Origin: Streptomyces sp. Ncost-T10-10d | Lineage (GTDB): Bacteria; Actinomycetota; Actinomycetes; Streptomycetales; Streptomycetaceae | Direction: 5' to 3' | Assembly (NCBI RefSeq): GCF_900091955.1 | Contig: NZ_FMDF01000153.1 | Coordinates: 1-51,982, forward strand | Length of the DNA: 51,982 bases | Shown: positions 33,892 to 44,827 of the stretch, piece by piece | Layout of the letters: each line of letters begins with the position of its first letter | Position numbering within the stretch: the first letter of the stretch is position 1 | The notes under the pieces: generated by a model | Told to the model about the DNA's origin: nothing | Seen by the model: only the letters and a program-made list of their open reading frames with translations | The model's database searches: none | Position numbers and translations under genes: made by a program

Positions 33892-34971
33892 TCAGACCAG
33901 CGCAACCACCAGGAGCACCAGCACGACCACCCCGGCCACCGCTGCGGCCACGCGCAGGGACCGGCGCCGCGACCAGATCGGGAGGACCTCGGGACCATCG
34001 CGTCCGGGGAAGACGTAGAAGACGTGGTCGGGATCGTCGGGGATCGAGACGGCGGCCAACTGCAGCCGGCCGATGTCGACGCGTCGGGCCACTTCGCCCT
34101 GGAGCGGCGCGAGGGCCGATTCGACGGCCTCGATGTGGGCCGGGTCCAGACCGTCGGGGAGCGGGTCGCCGACCGAGGTCAGAGTGACGCGTTCCCACGC
34201 ACCGACACGTCCGGTCTGCTGCCGGACGCGCAGCGGCGGTGCCGGCTCCGGCAGCTTCAACGCGGTCCGCTCGGGTGCGTGTCCGACCGACCCCCCGGTC
34301 CACAGGGTGACCAGGCCCGTACCGTCGCACGGGGCGTGCTCCGTCGACCTCTCACCCGAACAGACCGGGCAGACCCTGAAGCCCGTGTCGTCGCACTGAG
34401 AACACTTCTTGGTGCCCCATCCCCGACATTCCGGACAAGCGGTGCGGGGTTTGCGGCACTTCACGCAGGTGGTCCGCCCGGCAGCGGGGCTCTCCCGCGC
34501 CGACTCGGCCGTCGTGCGGCCCTTGCGGCGTTCGCCCGTGCCGTCGCACCAGGTACACGGCTCGACCCCCTTGCAGGCCGGGCACAACGGGCCGGTGTCA
34601 CAGCGCAGCTTTCCCTTGGCCCGGCACCGCGAGCACGGCTGCCGTCCCTCGTCGCAGCCGCAGGGCACCGTTCTCACCGAGCCACGGAGCACGAACTCCA
34701 CCGTCCGCGAAACCGTCGGGTCCTTCGGCGGCTCGACCGGATGGTCGCGCAGGTCGCCTTCGTACGTGGGCCGGCCCGACGTGTCGTAAGTGCCGGCCCT
34801 GGTCTCCGGCTGCGTGGTACGGGTCTCCACGCAGCGGACGATCCGCAGGTCGAGCATCGGGAGTTGAGCGATGTCGGCGCCGGTCCGCCGCAGCTGCGGC
34901 CCCTGTCCGGGCCGGCCGGCGTGCCGGGCGATCGCTTCGAGGATGTCGTCCTCGGACAGTGAATCGGCCAT
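33892..34971 (-). CDS. Cys-rich (DnaJ-type zinc-finger-like) tail-anchored protein
   Basis: 359 residues from ATG 34971, with a GGAAG-type site upstream. Residues 104-215 hold 18 cysteines, mostly as CxxC pairs (CSRC, CPAC, CTWC, CVKC, CPEC, CSQC, CPVC), often followed by G-x-G as in the DnaJ cysteine-rich domain. They should bind several zinc ions. The C terminus is one membrane helix (about 338-358, VAAAVAGVVVLVLLVVALV) preceded by RRRSLR, so the protein is tail-anchored with the zinc part in the cytoplasm. There is no J domain. Function unknown; a chaperone-like or redox-sensing role is conceivable. Confidence 0.8.
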   Translation of the reverse strand: MADSLSEDDILEAIARHAGRPGQGPQLRRTGADIAQLPMLDLRIVRCVETRTTQPETRAGTYDTSGRPTYEGDLRDHPVEPPKDPTVSRTVEFVLRGSVRTVPCGCDEGRQPCSRCRAKGKLRCDTGPLCPACKGVEPCTWCDGTGERRKGRTTAESARESPAAGRTTCVKCRKPRTACPECRGWGTKKCSQCDDTGFRVCPVCSGERSTEHAPCDGTGLVTLWTGGSVGHAPERTALKLPEPAPPLRVRQQTGRVGAWERVTLTSVGDPLPDGLDPAHIEAVESALAPLQGEVARRVDIGRLQLAAVSIPDDPDHVFYVFPGRDGPEVLPIWSRRRSLRVAAAVAGVVVLVLLVVALV

Positions 34972-35175
34972 GACGGCGCTTCCGCCTCCCCGGTAGGCGC
35001 GCCCGTGCGCAGCACGCAGCGTACGGGCCGGGCCGTCCGCCACTCAAGAGTGCGTCGCGAGGACCTTACGAGGACCGCCCCGAGACGTCCATTGCGCAAC
35101 CCCCGCGCCCACACGCGCACGGATGTGTGATCATGTCCCTACGTTCCGCGCAGATCGCAAAAGGTTGTACAGGAT

Positions 35176-36609
35176 GTGCGTGGAACCAAAAGCGTTCGTA
35201 AAGCTATATTCAGGTTTGTGGCATCCAACGTTAACCATGTGAAGCGAATACTCCTGCGTTCAGGGAAGAGCCCCTACGACGTCGTCCCTGTCGAGCGAGC
35301 TCTCCATGAGGACGTGTTCGCCACCAACTCAGGCAATCTGATCTTCAGCGACGCCGCTCACAAGATCCTGGAGACGCCACGTTCGGAGGTGGTGTCGAAC
35401 GGCATCACCACCAGGGTCGCCGATGCCGACCGGATCAACAGCGAGTACGACGTCTTCGTCATCCCGCTCGCCAATGCCTTCCGGCCGTCCTTCGAGCGCC
35501 AGCTGGAGCGCCTGACGCAGCTGATCTCGAAACTGAAGATCCCGGTCGTGGTCCCGGGTGTGGGTGCCCAGACCGGCGTCAACTACTCCGCGGACCGGCT
35601 GAAGCCCATGCAGCCGACGGTCCACGCGTTCGTCTCGGCCGTGCTCGACCGCAGCGCCTCCATCGGCGTGCGCGGGGAGTTCACCGAGCGGTATCTGCGG
35701 GACATGGGTTTCCGTGACGTGGACGTCATCGGCTGTCCCTCGATGTTCCTCAACGGCAACAGGATCGACATCCGGCAGAGCGGCCGGGCGCTCGGGCCCG
35801 AGTCCCGGATCGCCGTCAACGGATCGCACGACGCCGTGCGGAAGCACAAGCTCGGGCGGATCATCAACCACGCCCACGCGCGCTACCCCCACCTCCGGTT
35901 CATCGGCCAGAACATCTCCGAAGCACGTCAGCTGCACTGGCGCGACCTGTCCCATCAGAACGCCTCGCTGACCGACATCCCCACCCACCCCGACCACCCC
36001 ATGTACGGCCAGGACAAGGTCCGGGTCTACATCGACCCGGTCACCTGGATGGACGATCTGCGGGGCTTCGACTTCTCCTTCGGCTCCCGGATCCACGGCA
36101 ACATCGCGGCGCTGCTGGCCGGAACGCCCGCCACCGTGCTCTGCGGCGACTCCCGGACACTGGAGCTGTGCCGCTACTTCGACATCCCGCACCGGATGCT
36201 CGCCGACGCCCCCTTCGACCTCGATCCCGCCGCCCTCTGCGCCGAGGCGGACTTCGGGCCGCTGATGCGCGGTCACCGGGAGCGGTTCGACCGGTTCATG
36301 AACTTCCTCGACAAGAACGGCCTGGAGAACACCTTCACCCACGGCGACAGCGGTGCGGCCTTCGAGGCACGGATGAGCTCGCTGGCCTTCCCTCCGGGTA
36401 TCCGCCCGTGGGTCGGAGCCGACGCCTCCACGATGGGTGCACGACTCAACTGGCTCCAGTCCCAGCTGACGGACCTCACCAACCAGAACACCCAGCTCAA
36501 GCGGAAACTCGCGAAGAACACCGCGGTGCCCGTCCAGCGCTCCACGTACCAGCGGGCCCGCAGTGTCGTGGGAAGGCCCATAAAGCGCGCCCTGCGTCCG
36601 TCGCGCTAG
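35176..36609 (+). CDS. Polysaccharide pyruvyl transferase family protein
   Basis: 477 residues from GTG 35176; the site upstream is poor, and GTG 35239 is an alternative start. The PF04230-type core includes YDVFVIPLANAF, VVVPGVGAQTGVN, SIGVRGEFTERYL, DVDVIGCPSMF, RFIGQNISE and the terminal donor-binding-like FSFGSRIHGNIAALLAGTPA. Family members move pyruvate from PEP to sugars of cell-surface polymers. No glycosyltransferase or export genes are adjacent, so the acceptor is unknown. The C-terminal about 60 residues form a coiled-coil-like helix (LQSQLTDLTNQNTQLKRKL) and a basic tail. The first 60 bp are less G/C-rich. Confidence 0.85.
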   Translation: MRGTKSVRKAIFRFVASNVNHVKRILLRSGKSPYDVVPVERALHEDVFATNSGNLIFSDAAHKILETPRSEVVSNGITTRVADADRINSEYDVFVIPLANAFRPSFERQLERLTQLISKLKIPVVVPGVGAQTGVNYSADRLKPMQPTVHAFVSAVLDRSASIGVRGEFTERYLRDMGFRDVDVIGCPSMFLNGNRIDIRQSGRALGPESRIAVNGSHDAVRKHKLGRIINHAHARYPHLRFIGQNISEARQLHWRDLSHQNASLTDIPTHPDHPMYGQDKVRVYIDPVTWMDDLRGFDFSFGSRIHGNIAALLAGTPATVLCGDSRTLELCRYFDIPHRMLADAPFDLDPAALCAEADFGPLMRGHRERFDRFMNFLDKNGLENTFTHGDSGAAFEARMSSLAFPPGIRPWVGADASTMGARLNWLQSQLTDLTNQNTQLKRKLAKNTAVPVQRSTYQRARSVVGRPIKRALRPSR

Positions 36610-36639
36610 CACCCTCCCAGGACCCGTCCTGCCTGACCC

Positions 36640-36665
36640 GAGGCCGGTCCGGCAGGACCGGCCTC
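36640..36665 (+). terminator. Terminator after pyruvyl transferase family gene
   Basis: Perfect 11-bp hairpin gaggccggtcc/ggaccggcctc with a 4-nt loop, about 30 bp past the stop codon. Confidence 0.85.
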
Positions 36666-36823
36666 CGGTGGTCCCGGGCCCGGGAGACGGTCCGACAGCC
36701 CTGCTCCGACCGGTCCCGTACCTACGGGCCTCGCCGCTCCTGAGCCGCTCCTGACGCCTAGTATCGGAGTGTTTGTCCCCAGGCCGCCGGCCCTGCCCCG
36801 ATCCGTACGGAGTCCCCGCGCAC

Positions 36824-39247
36824 ATGTCCACCCCCCACGATCCGTACGTCCGGGTGCGCGGCGCCCGTGAACACAATCTCCAGGACGTCTCGGTCGACAT
36901 CCCGCGCGACACACTCACCGTGTTCACCGGCGTCTCGGGCTCCGGAAAGTCCTCCCTCGCGTTCGGGACGATCTACGCCGAGGCGCAGCGCCGCTACTTC
37001 GAGTCCGTCGCCCCGTACGCCCGCCGGCTGATCCATCAGGTCGGTGCGCCCGCGGTCGGCGAGGTCACCGGGCTGCCGCCCGCCGTCTCGCTGGAGCAGC
37101 GCCGCTCGGCGCCCGGTACCCGCTCGTCCGTCGGGACGGTCACCACGCTCTCGAATTCCCTGCGCATGCTGTTCTCGCGCGCCGGGGACTACCCGGCCGG
37201 TGCCGAACGGCTGGACTCCGACTCCTTCTCACCGAACACTCCCGCCGGGGCGTGTCCTGAATGCCACGGTCTCGGCCGTGTCCACGGCACCACCGAGGAG
37301 CTGCTCGTCCCCGACCCCTCGCTGTCGATCCGGGACGGTGCGATCGCCGCCTGGCCGGGGGCGTGGCAGGGCAAAAACCTGCGCGATGTGCTGGACGCAC
37401 TGGGCTACGACATCGGCCGTCCGTGGCGCGAGCTCGACGCCGGGGACCGGGAGTGGATCCTGTTCACCGATGAGCAGCCGGTGGTGACGGTCCATCCGGT
37501 GCGTGACGCGGGGCGCATCCAACGCCCTTACCAGGGTACGTACATGAGTGCCCGTCGCTATGTCATGCACACCTTCGCGGACTCCAAGAGCCGCACTCTG
37601 CGGGCGAGGGCGGAGCGCTTCCTGACCAGTGCCCCCTGCGCGGTCTGCGGCGGCAGCCGGCTGCGTCCGGAGGCGATGGCCGTCACCTTCGCCAACCGCT
37701 CGATCGCCGAACTCGCCGCGCTTCCGCTCACCTCGCTCGCCGAGGTGCTGCGCGCGGCGGGCGGCGGAGACACGGCGCGGGTACTGACGGCGGATCTGCT
37801 CGCCCGGATCGAGACGGTCTCCGAGCTCGGACTCGGCTATCTCAGCCTCGACCGTACGGCTCCGACACTGTCCTCCGGCGAGCTGCAACGGCTTCGGCTC
37901 GCCACCCAGTTGCGCTCCGGTCTGTTCGGTGTCGTCTATGTGCTGGACGAGCCGTCGGCCGGTCTGCACCCGGCGGACACCGAGTCGCTGCTGGGAGTGC
38001 TCGGCCGGCTGAAGGAGGCCGGGAACTCGGTCTTCGTCGTGGAGCATCAGATGGACGTGGTGCGCCGGGCGGACTGGCTGGTCGATGTGGGACCGCTGGC
38101 CGGCGAGCACGGGGGCCGGGTGCTGCACAGCGGCCCCCCGGCCGGACTGGCGGAGGTGGCGGAGTCGGCGACCCGGCGCTTCCTCTTCGACGACGGGCCC
38201 GCTCCGGTGCGGGAGGTACGTACGCCGTCGGGATGGCTGAAACTGAACGGGGTCGACCGCCACAATGTGCGAGGGGTGGACGCAGAGTTTCCACTCGGGG
38301 TGTTCACGGCCGTCACCGGTGTCTCGGGGTCGGGGAAGTCGACCCTGGTCGGTCAGGTGCTGGCCGGTGTCCTCGCCGACCGGCAGGCCTCCGCCACCGC
38401 CGACCTTCCCGCCGAGCGTCCCACACCCGGGTGCGCGTCGGCGGAGGGACTGGAGGCGGTGGACCGTCTGGTGCAGGTCGACCAGAGGCCGATCGGCCGT
38501 ACCCCTCGGTCCAATCTGGCCACCTACACCGGGCTCTTCGATGTCGTACGGAAGCTGTTCACCGAGACGGACACCGCGCGCGAGCGCGGCTACAAGGCCG
38601 GACGGTTCTCGTTCAACGTGGCGGGCGGGCGGTGCGAGACCTGCCAGGGCGAGGGTTTCGTCTCCGTCGAACTGCTCTTCCTGCCCAGCACGTACGCGCC
38701 CTGCCCCGACTGTCACGGTGCGCGGTACAACCCTCAGACCCTGGAGGTCACCCTGCGCGGTCTCGACATCGCGCAGGTGCTGGACCTGACGGTGGAGTCG
38801 GCGGCCGGCTTCTTCGCCGGTACGCCCGCTGCCGAGCGCAGTCTGCGGACACTGCTCGACGTCGGCCTCGGCTATCTGCGGCTCGGTCAGCCCGCCACGG
38901 AGCTGTCGGGCGGTGAGGCCCAGCGGATCAAGCTCGCCGCCGAGCTCCAGCGCACCCGCCGAGGCCACACCATGTACCTGCTCGACGAGCCGACGACCGG
39001 GCTGCACCCCGCCGATGTAGAGGTGCTGATGCGGCAGTTGCACGGTCTGGTCGACGCGGGCAACACGGTCGTGGTCGTGGAGCACGACATGGCAGTGGTG
39101 GCGGGCGCCGACCGGGTGATCGACCTCGGTCCCGGCGGCGGCGACCGGGGCGGCCGGATCGTGGCGGCGGGATCACCCGCCGAGGTCGCGCGTGCGGAGG
39201 GCAGCCGTACGGCGGCGTACCTCAGGGCCTCCCTCCGTCTCGCCTGA
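36824..39247 (+). CDS. UvrA-like ABC ATPase (short UvrA paralogue)
   Basis: 807 residues, shorter than UvrA (about 950). ATG 36824 is chosen, with a distant GGAG. Two ABC modules are present. The first has Walker A GVSGSGKSS (about 34-42), zinc-type CPECHG and CAVCGGSR, signature LSSGELQRLRLATQL and Walker B VYVLDEPSAGLHP. The second has GVSGSGKST (about 508), CETCQGEGF and CPDCHG, signature LSGGEAQRIKLA and YLLDEPTTGLHP. The length and organisation fit class II UvrA paralogues, which lack the UvrB-binding insertion. These are linked to tolerance of DNA-acting drugs or accessory repair. It is a single gene, not near uvrB or uvrC. Confidence 0.9.
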   Translation: MSTPHDPYVRVRGAREHNLQDVSVDIPRDTLTVFTGVSGSGKSSLAFGTIYAEAQRRYFESVAPYARRLIHQVGAPAVGEVTGLPPAVSLEQRRSAPGTRSSVGTVTTLSNSLRMLFSRAGDYPAGAERLDSDSFSPNTPAGACPECHGLGRVHGTTEELLVPDPSLSIRDGAIAAWPGAWQGKNLRDVLDALGYDIGRPWRELDAGDREWILFTDEQPVVTVHPVRDAGRIQRPYQGTYMSARRYVMHTFADSKSRTLRARAERFLTSAPCAVCGGSRLRPEAMAVTFANRSIAELAALPLTSLAEVLRAAGGGDTARVLTADLLARIETVSELGLGYLSLDRTAPTLSSGELQRLRLATQLRSGLFGVVYVLDEPSAGLHPADTESLLGVLGRLKEAGNSVFVVEHQMDVVRRADWLVDVGPLAGEHGGRVLHSGPPAGLAEVAESATRRFLFDDGPAPVREVRTPSGWLKLNGVDRHNVRGVDAEFPLGVFTAVTGVSGSGKSTLVGQVLAGVLADRQASATADLPAERPTPGCASAEGLEAVDRLVQVDQRPIGRTPRSNLATYTGLFDVVRKLFTETDTARERGYKAGRFSFNVAGGRCETCQGEGFVSVELLFLPSTYAPCPDCHGARYNPQTLEVTLRGLDIAQVLDLTVESAAGFFAGTPAAERSLRTLLDVGLGYLRLGQPATELSGGEAQRIKLAAELQRTRRGHTMYLLDEPTTGLHPADVEVLMRQLHGLVDAGNTVVVVEHDMAVVAGADRVIDLGPGGGDRGGRIVAAGSPAEVARAEGSRTAAYLRASLRLA

Positions 39248-39330
39248 GGATTCCATCGACCTCAACTCACCTGCTTCCAGCAAGAGTTGCCGCATCAGGC
39301 AAGCAATGGGAAATGAAAGGGCAAAGAACA

Positions 39331-39359
39331 TTGACCACGGGCTGGTCCAGACCAATCAT
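39331..39359 (+). promoter_or_regulatory. Promoter of GH18 chitinase gene with DasR-type operator
   Basis: -35 TTGACC (39331-39336), 17-bp spacer, -10-like AATCAT (39354-39359). The palindrome tggtccagacca (39343-39354) sits in the spacer. This sequence is the classic Streptomyces chitinase-promoter motif. The geometry copies that of the DasA-like gene promoter. Confidence 0.75.
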
Positions 39360-39494
39360 GGGCATGCCTCACGGCCGCTCCATGCCGTGCGGCATGTGAC
39401 CCCCGGCCGGGATTCACAGGAACGGGCCGCGCCCCGACCGGGCGCGGTTGAGCCGTGCGATCCGCCCGTTGTCTCACCCCGCTGGGAGCACCCC

Positions 39495-41258
39495 ATGAGA
39501 CGTCCAAGAACACTCGGCGCAGTCCTGAGTGTCCTGGCAACGACCGTCGCGTCCGCCGGCCTGGTCCTCGGATCGGGCGTCGGCGCGCAGGCCGCCACGA
39601 ACGCCGCCACTCCCCTGCCCGCGCATGTCTTCGCCCCATACTTCGAGGCGTACAACGGAGACAGTCCGGCCGCTCTCTCGGAGCAGTCCGGCGCCAAGTA
39701 TCTGACCATGGCCTTCGTCCAGACGGAGGCCCGCGGTTCCTGCACCCCGTACTGGAACGGCGAATCCGGCCGGCCCATCGCACCGTCCGAATTCGGCGCC
39801 GACTTCACCACCATCCGGTCGCGCGGCGGCGATGTGATCCCGTCGTTCGGCGGCTACGCGGCCGACAACGGCGGCACCGAGATCGCCGACAGCTGCACCG
39901 ACGTCGACTCGATCGCCGCGGCGTACGAGAAGGTCATCACGACCTACGACGTGTCCCGCCTCGACATGGACATCGAGGACAACTCGCTGGAGAACAGCGC
40001 AGGAATCGACCGCCGCAACAAGGCGATCAAGAAGGTGCAGGACTGGGCCGCCGCCAACGGGCGCTCGGTGCAGATCTCCTACACCCTGCCCACCACTACG
40101 AGCGGTCTCGCCGACAGCGGTCTGGCGGTGCTGGAGAACGCCGTGTCCAACGGCACCAGGGTCGACGTCGTGAACCTCATGACGTTCGACTACTACGACG
40201 GCGCCTCGCACAACATGGCGCAGGACACCCGGACGGCGATCAGCGGCCTGAAGGGCCAGCTGGCCGACCTGTACCCGGCGAAGACCGACGCCCAGCTGTG
40301 GGGCATGACCGGCATCATCGAGATGCCGGGCATCGACGACTACGGCCCGGCCGAGACGTTCACCACGGCCGACGCCATCTCGGTCTACAACTGGGCCGTG
40401 TCCAAGGGCGTCAGCACCCTGTCGTTCTGGGCGCTGCAGCGCGACAACGGAGGCTGCCCCGGCACCGGGGGCAGCGACACCTGCTCCGGCATCGCGCAGG
40501 ACACTTGGTACTTCTCCCACACCTTCGCGCCCTTCACGAGCGGCGCCGGCCCGGTGACGGACGACTACTCGGTGACCGTCGCACCCGCTTCGGCCACGGT
40601 CGCCCCCGGTGGCTCCACCACGGCGACCGTCAACACCGCGGTCACCTCCGGCAACGCCGGGACCGTCGCGCTGACGACGAGCGGGGCACCCGCCGGAGTG
40701 ACGGCGGCCCTCAGCCCGGCCTCGGTCACCGCCGGGGGTACGTCGAAACTGACGGTGAACGCGTCGGCTTCCGCGGCGCCCGGCACGTACCGGATCAGTG
40801 TGACCGGCACGGCGGGCACGCTCAGCCACGCGGCGACCTTCACCCTGACGGTGTCGGGTCCGGGCGACGGCACCGGCGCACTGGTGAACGGCGACTTCGA
40901 GACGGGTTCGCTGAGTCCCTGGACCTGTGAGACCGGCGGCGCGGTCGTCTCCACTCCCGTGCACGGCGGTTCGCACGCGCTCGCTGCGGCGGCCGGCCCG
41001 TCCCGGACGGGCGAGTGCACGCAGACGCTCGCCCTGTCCCCCAACACCAAGTACACACTGAGCGGTTGGGTGCAGGGCAACTACGGCTACCTCGGTGTGC
41101 GGGGCGACGCCTCGGCGAGCACCTGGGGTTCGTCGAGCGGCTATGCCAAGCAGTCGGTGGCGTTCACCACCGGCTCGACCGGCACGGTGACCGTCTATCT
41201 GCACGGCTGGTACGGGCAGGGCACGGTCTACGGCGACGACATCTCGGTGACGTCGTGA
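39495..41258 (+). CDS. Secreted GH18 chitinase with Ig-like and carbohydrate-binding domains
   Basis: 587 residues. ATG 39495 has GGGAG 7 nt upstream. A signal peptide (1 to about 34) ends AQAAT. The GH18 barrel (about 42-355) opens HVFAPYFEAYN. It has VIPSFGGYAADNGGTEI in outline and the catalytic RLDMDIEDN with Asp157, Asp159 and Glu161. Later come VNLMTFDYYDG and LSFWALQRDNGGC. An Ig/NPCBM-like beta domain (about 362-455) with many Thr/Ala repeats follows. Then comes a C-terminal CBM-like jelly roll (about 465-587), starting LVNGDFETGSLSPW. It should cleave chitin outside the cell. A DasR-type promoter element lies upstream and a strong terminator downstream. Confidence 0.93.
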   Translation: MRRPRTLGAVLSVLATTVASAGLVLGSGVGAQAATNAATPLPAHVFAPYFEAYNGDSPAALSEQSGAKYLTMAFVQTEARGSCTPYWNGESGRPIAPSEFGADFTTIRSRGGDVIPSFGGYAADNGGTEIADSCTDVDSIAAAYEKVITTYDVSRLDMDIEDNSLENSAGIDRRNKAIKKVQDWAAANGRSVQISYTLPTTTSGLADSGLAVLENAVSNGTRVDVVNLMTFDYYDGASHNMAQDTRTAISGLKGQLADLYPAKTDAQLWGMTGIIEMPGIDDYGPAETFTTADAISVYNWAVSKGVSTLSFWALQRDNGGCPGTGGSDTCSGIAQDTWYFSHTFAPFTSGAGPVTDDYSVTVAPASATVAPGGSTTATVNTAVTSGNAGTVALTTSGAPAGVTAALSPASVTAGGTSKLTVNASASAAPGTYRISVTGTAGTLSHAATFTLTVSGPGDGTGALVNGDFETGSLSPWTCETGGAVVSTPVHGGSHALAAAAGPSRTGECTQTLALSPNTKYTLSGWVQGNYGYLGVRGDASASTWGSSSGYAKQSVAFTTGSTGTVTVYLHGWYGQGTVYGDDISVTS

Positions 41259-41278
41259 CCTGCCTGAGCATCTGAGAC

Positions 41279-41317
41279 TTCCTGGCCCCTGAGGTGAGCG
41301 GCCTCCGGGGCCAGGAA
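41279..41317. terminator. Bidirectional terminator between chitinase and sdhB
   Basis: Stem ttcctggcccc/ggggccaggaa with an inner gagg/cctc extension, between two convergent genes. Confidence 0.9.
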
Positions 41318-41330
41318 CTCGGCCGTGGTC

Positions 41331-42073
41331 TCAGCGGTGCACCTTCCGGGTCGCCCGCAGCCACTCCTTGTTCATGGCCGAGATCGACGGCAGCGGAATG
41401 CCCTTCGGGCACGCCGTGGCGCACTCCCCGGTGAGGGTGCAGCCGCCGAAGCCCTCGCTGTCCATCTGTCCCACCATGTCGAGCACCCGGGTCTCGCGCT
41501 CGGGGGCGCCCTGCGGCAGGACATTGAGGTGGTTGATCTTCGCCGACGTGAAGAGCATCGCCGAGCCGTTGGGGCAGGCCGCGACGCAGGCGCCGCAGCC
41601 GATGCACTCGGCGTGCTCGAAGGCGAAGTCGGCGTCGGGCTTGGGCACCGGTGTGGCGTGTGCCTCGGGAGCGGTGCCGGTCGGGGCGGAGATGTAGCCG
41701 CCCGCCTGGATGATCCGGTCGAAGGCCGAGCGATCCACGACCAGGTCCTTGACGACCGGGAAGGCGGAGGCGCGCCACGGTTCGATGTCGATCGTGTCGC
41801 CGTCCTCGAAGGACCGCATGTGGAGCTGGCAGGTGGTGGTGCGCTCGGGACCGTGGGCATCGCCGTTGATGACGAGGCTGCAGGCGCCGCAGATACCTTC
41901 GCGGCAGTCGTGGTCGAAGGCGACGGGGTCGTCGCCGGCGAGGATGAGCTCCTCGTTGAGGGTGTCGAGCATTTCCAGGAACGACATGTCCTGCGAGATG
42001 CCGTCCACCTCGTAGGTGGACATGGCGCCGGGGGCGTCGGCGTTCTTCTGGCGCCAGACGCGCAGGGTGAGCT

Positions 42074-42077
<4 letters not shown>
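41331..42077 (-). CDS. sdhB: Succinate dehydrogenase/fumarate reductase iron-sulfur subunit
   Basis: 248 residues from ATG 42077, overlapping the sdhA stop (ATGA). The N-terminal ferredoxin domain has the [2Fe-2S] motif CREGICGAC with a later C in TTTCQLH. The C-terminal domain holds CIGCGACVAACPNG and CTLTGECATACPKGI for the [4Fe-4S] and [3Fe-4S] clusters. It carries electrons from the flavoprotein to the membrane quinone site. It is the last gene of sdhCAB. The sequence style is that of the actinobacterial five-helix (type B) SdhCAB complexes. Confidence 0.96.
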
Positions 42078-44023
<1,946 letters not shown>

Positions 44024-44024
44024 G

Positions 44025-44732
44025 TCAGCTCACGACTCCGGTCATGACGGCGACGGGTACGGAGATGAAGCCCACCGTCAGCACCAGTGCGAGGACGTTG
44101 GCGATGGTCTTGAGGGCACGGTCACGGGTCGCGTTACCCGCGCCGAGAGTCTGGGCGGCGCTCCAGAAGCCGTGCTGGACGTGGAGTCCGAGGGCGAGCA
44201 TGGCGACGATGTAGATGGTGTTGCCGTACCAGGTGGAGAAGGTGTCGATGACGTTCTGGTACGGGTGTCCGGACTGGAATCCGCCGGAGTGCACCGTGCC
44301 CGTCGTCAGGTCGAGGATGTGCCAGACGATGAACAGGGCGAGGATGATCCCGCCCCAGCGCATGGTCCGCGTGGCATAGCTCGCCCGGGGCTTCTTGTGG
44401 ACGTACTTGCTGGGCCGTGCCTTGATGTCGCGGCGGCTCAGCTGGTACGCGGAGGTGGCATGCAGCACCACGGCGGCGACGAGCACGACGCGGACGACCC
44501 ACAGGGCCCACTCGTAGTGCAGGAAGGGCTCACCCATGGTCCGCAGCCAGTGCGCGTAATGGTTGAACTCGCCGGACCCGAAGAAGATCTTCAGGTTGCC
44601 GATCATATGGACAACCAAGTAAAGGAGCATGATCAGGCCACTCACGGCCATGATCGTCTTCTTGCCGACGGACGAGTCCCAGAGCGTACGCGTCATGGAC
44701 GGCCGTCGGTCCGTCCGTGTTGCCAATGCCAT
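44025..44732 (-). CDS. sdhC: Succinate dehydrogenase cytochrome b subunit, type B
   Basis: 235 residues from ATG 44732; GTG 44738 is possible. It has five hydrophobic helices (about 24-46, 72-98, 122-145, 166-190 and 208-232). Histidines in them (LVVHMIGNL, WALWVVRVVLVAAVVLHATSAY in outline, VWHILDL, LHVQHGFW) are suited to bind two b haems. It anchors SdhAB and passes electrons to menaquinone. There is no Shine-Dalgarno, and a TAGCGT -10-like box just upstream suggests a leaderless or nearly leaderless mRNA. It is divergent from a LysR gene that may control the operon. Confidence 0.93.
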   Translation of the reverse strand: MALATRTDRRPSMTRTLWDSSVGKKTIMAVSGLIMLLYLVVHMIGNLKIFFGSGEFNHYAHWLRTMGEPFLHYEWALWVVRVVLVAAVVLHATSAYQLSRRDIKARPSKYVHKKPRASYATRTMRWGGIILALFIVWHILDLTTGTVHSGGFQSGHPYQNVIDTFSTWYGNTIYIVAMLALGLHVQHGFWSAAQTLGAGNATRDRALKTIANVLALVLTVGFISVPVAVMTGVVS

Positions 44733-44827
44733 GGACACGACGCTAGGGCCGAAAGACCCCATCAGTCCAAGACATGGAGCAGCTCATCTTCATAGGTGTG
44801 GACTATCGTGGCCGCTAGGCTGAGTGC
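44733..44827. promoter_or_regulatory. Divergent promoter region sdhC / lysR
   Basis: 95 bp between two divergent genes. A TAGCGT -10-like box (minus strand, near 44744) precedes sdhC. A TAGGCT box (44816-44821) precedes the LysR gene at a distance suited to leaderless transcription. A LysR site would be expected here, but I could not fix one T-N11-A motif with confidence. Confidence 0.45.
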
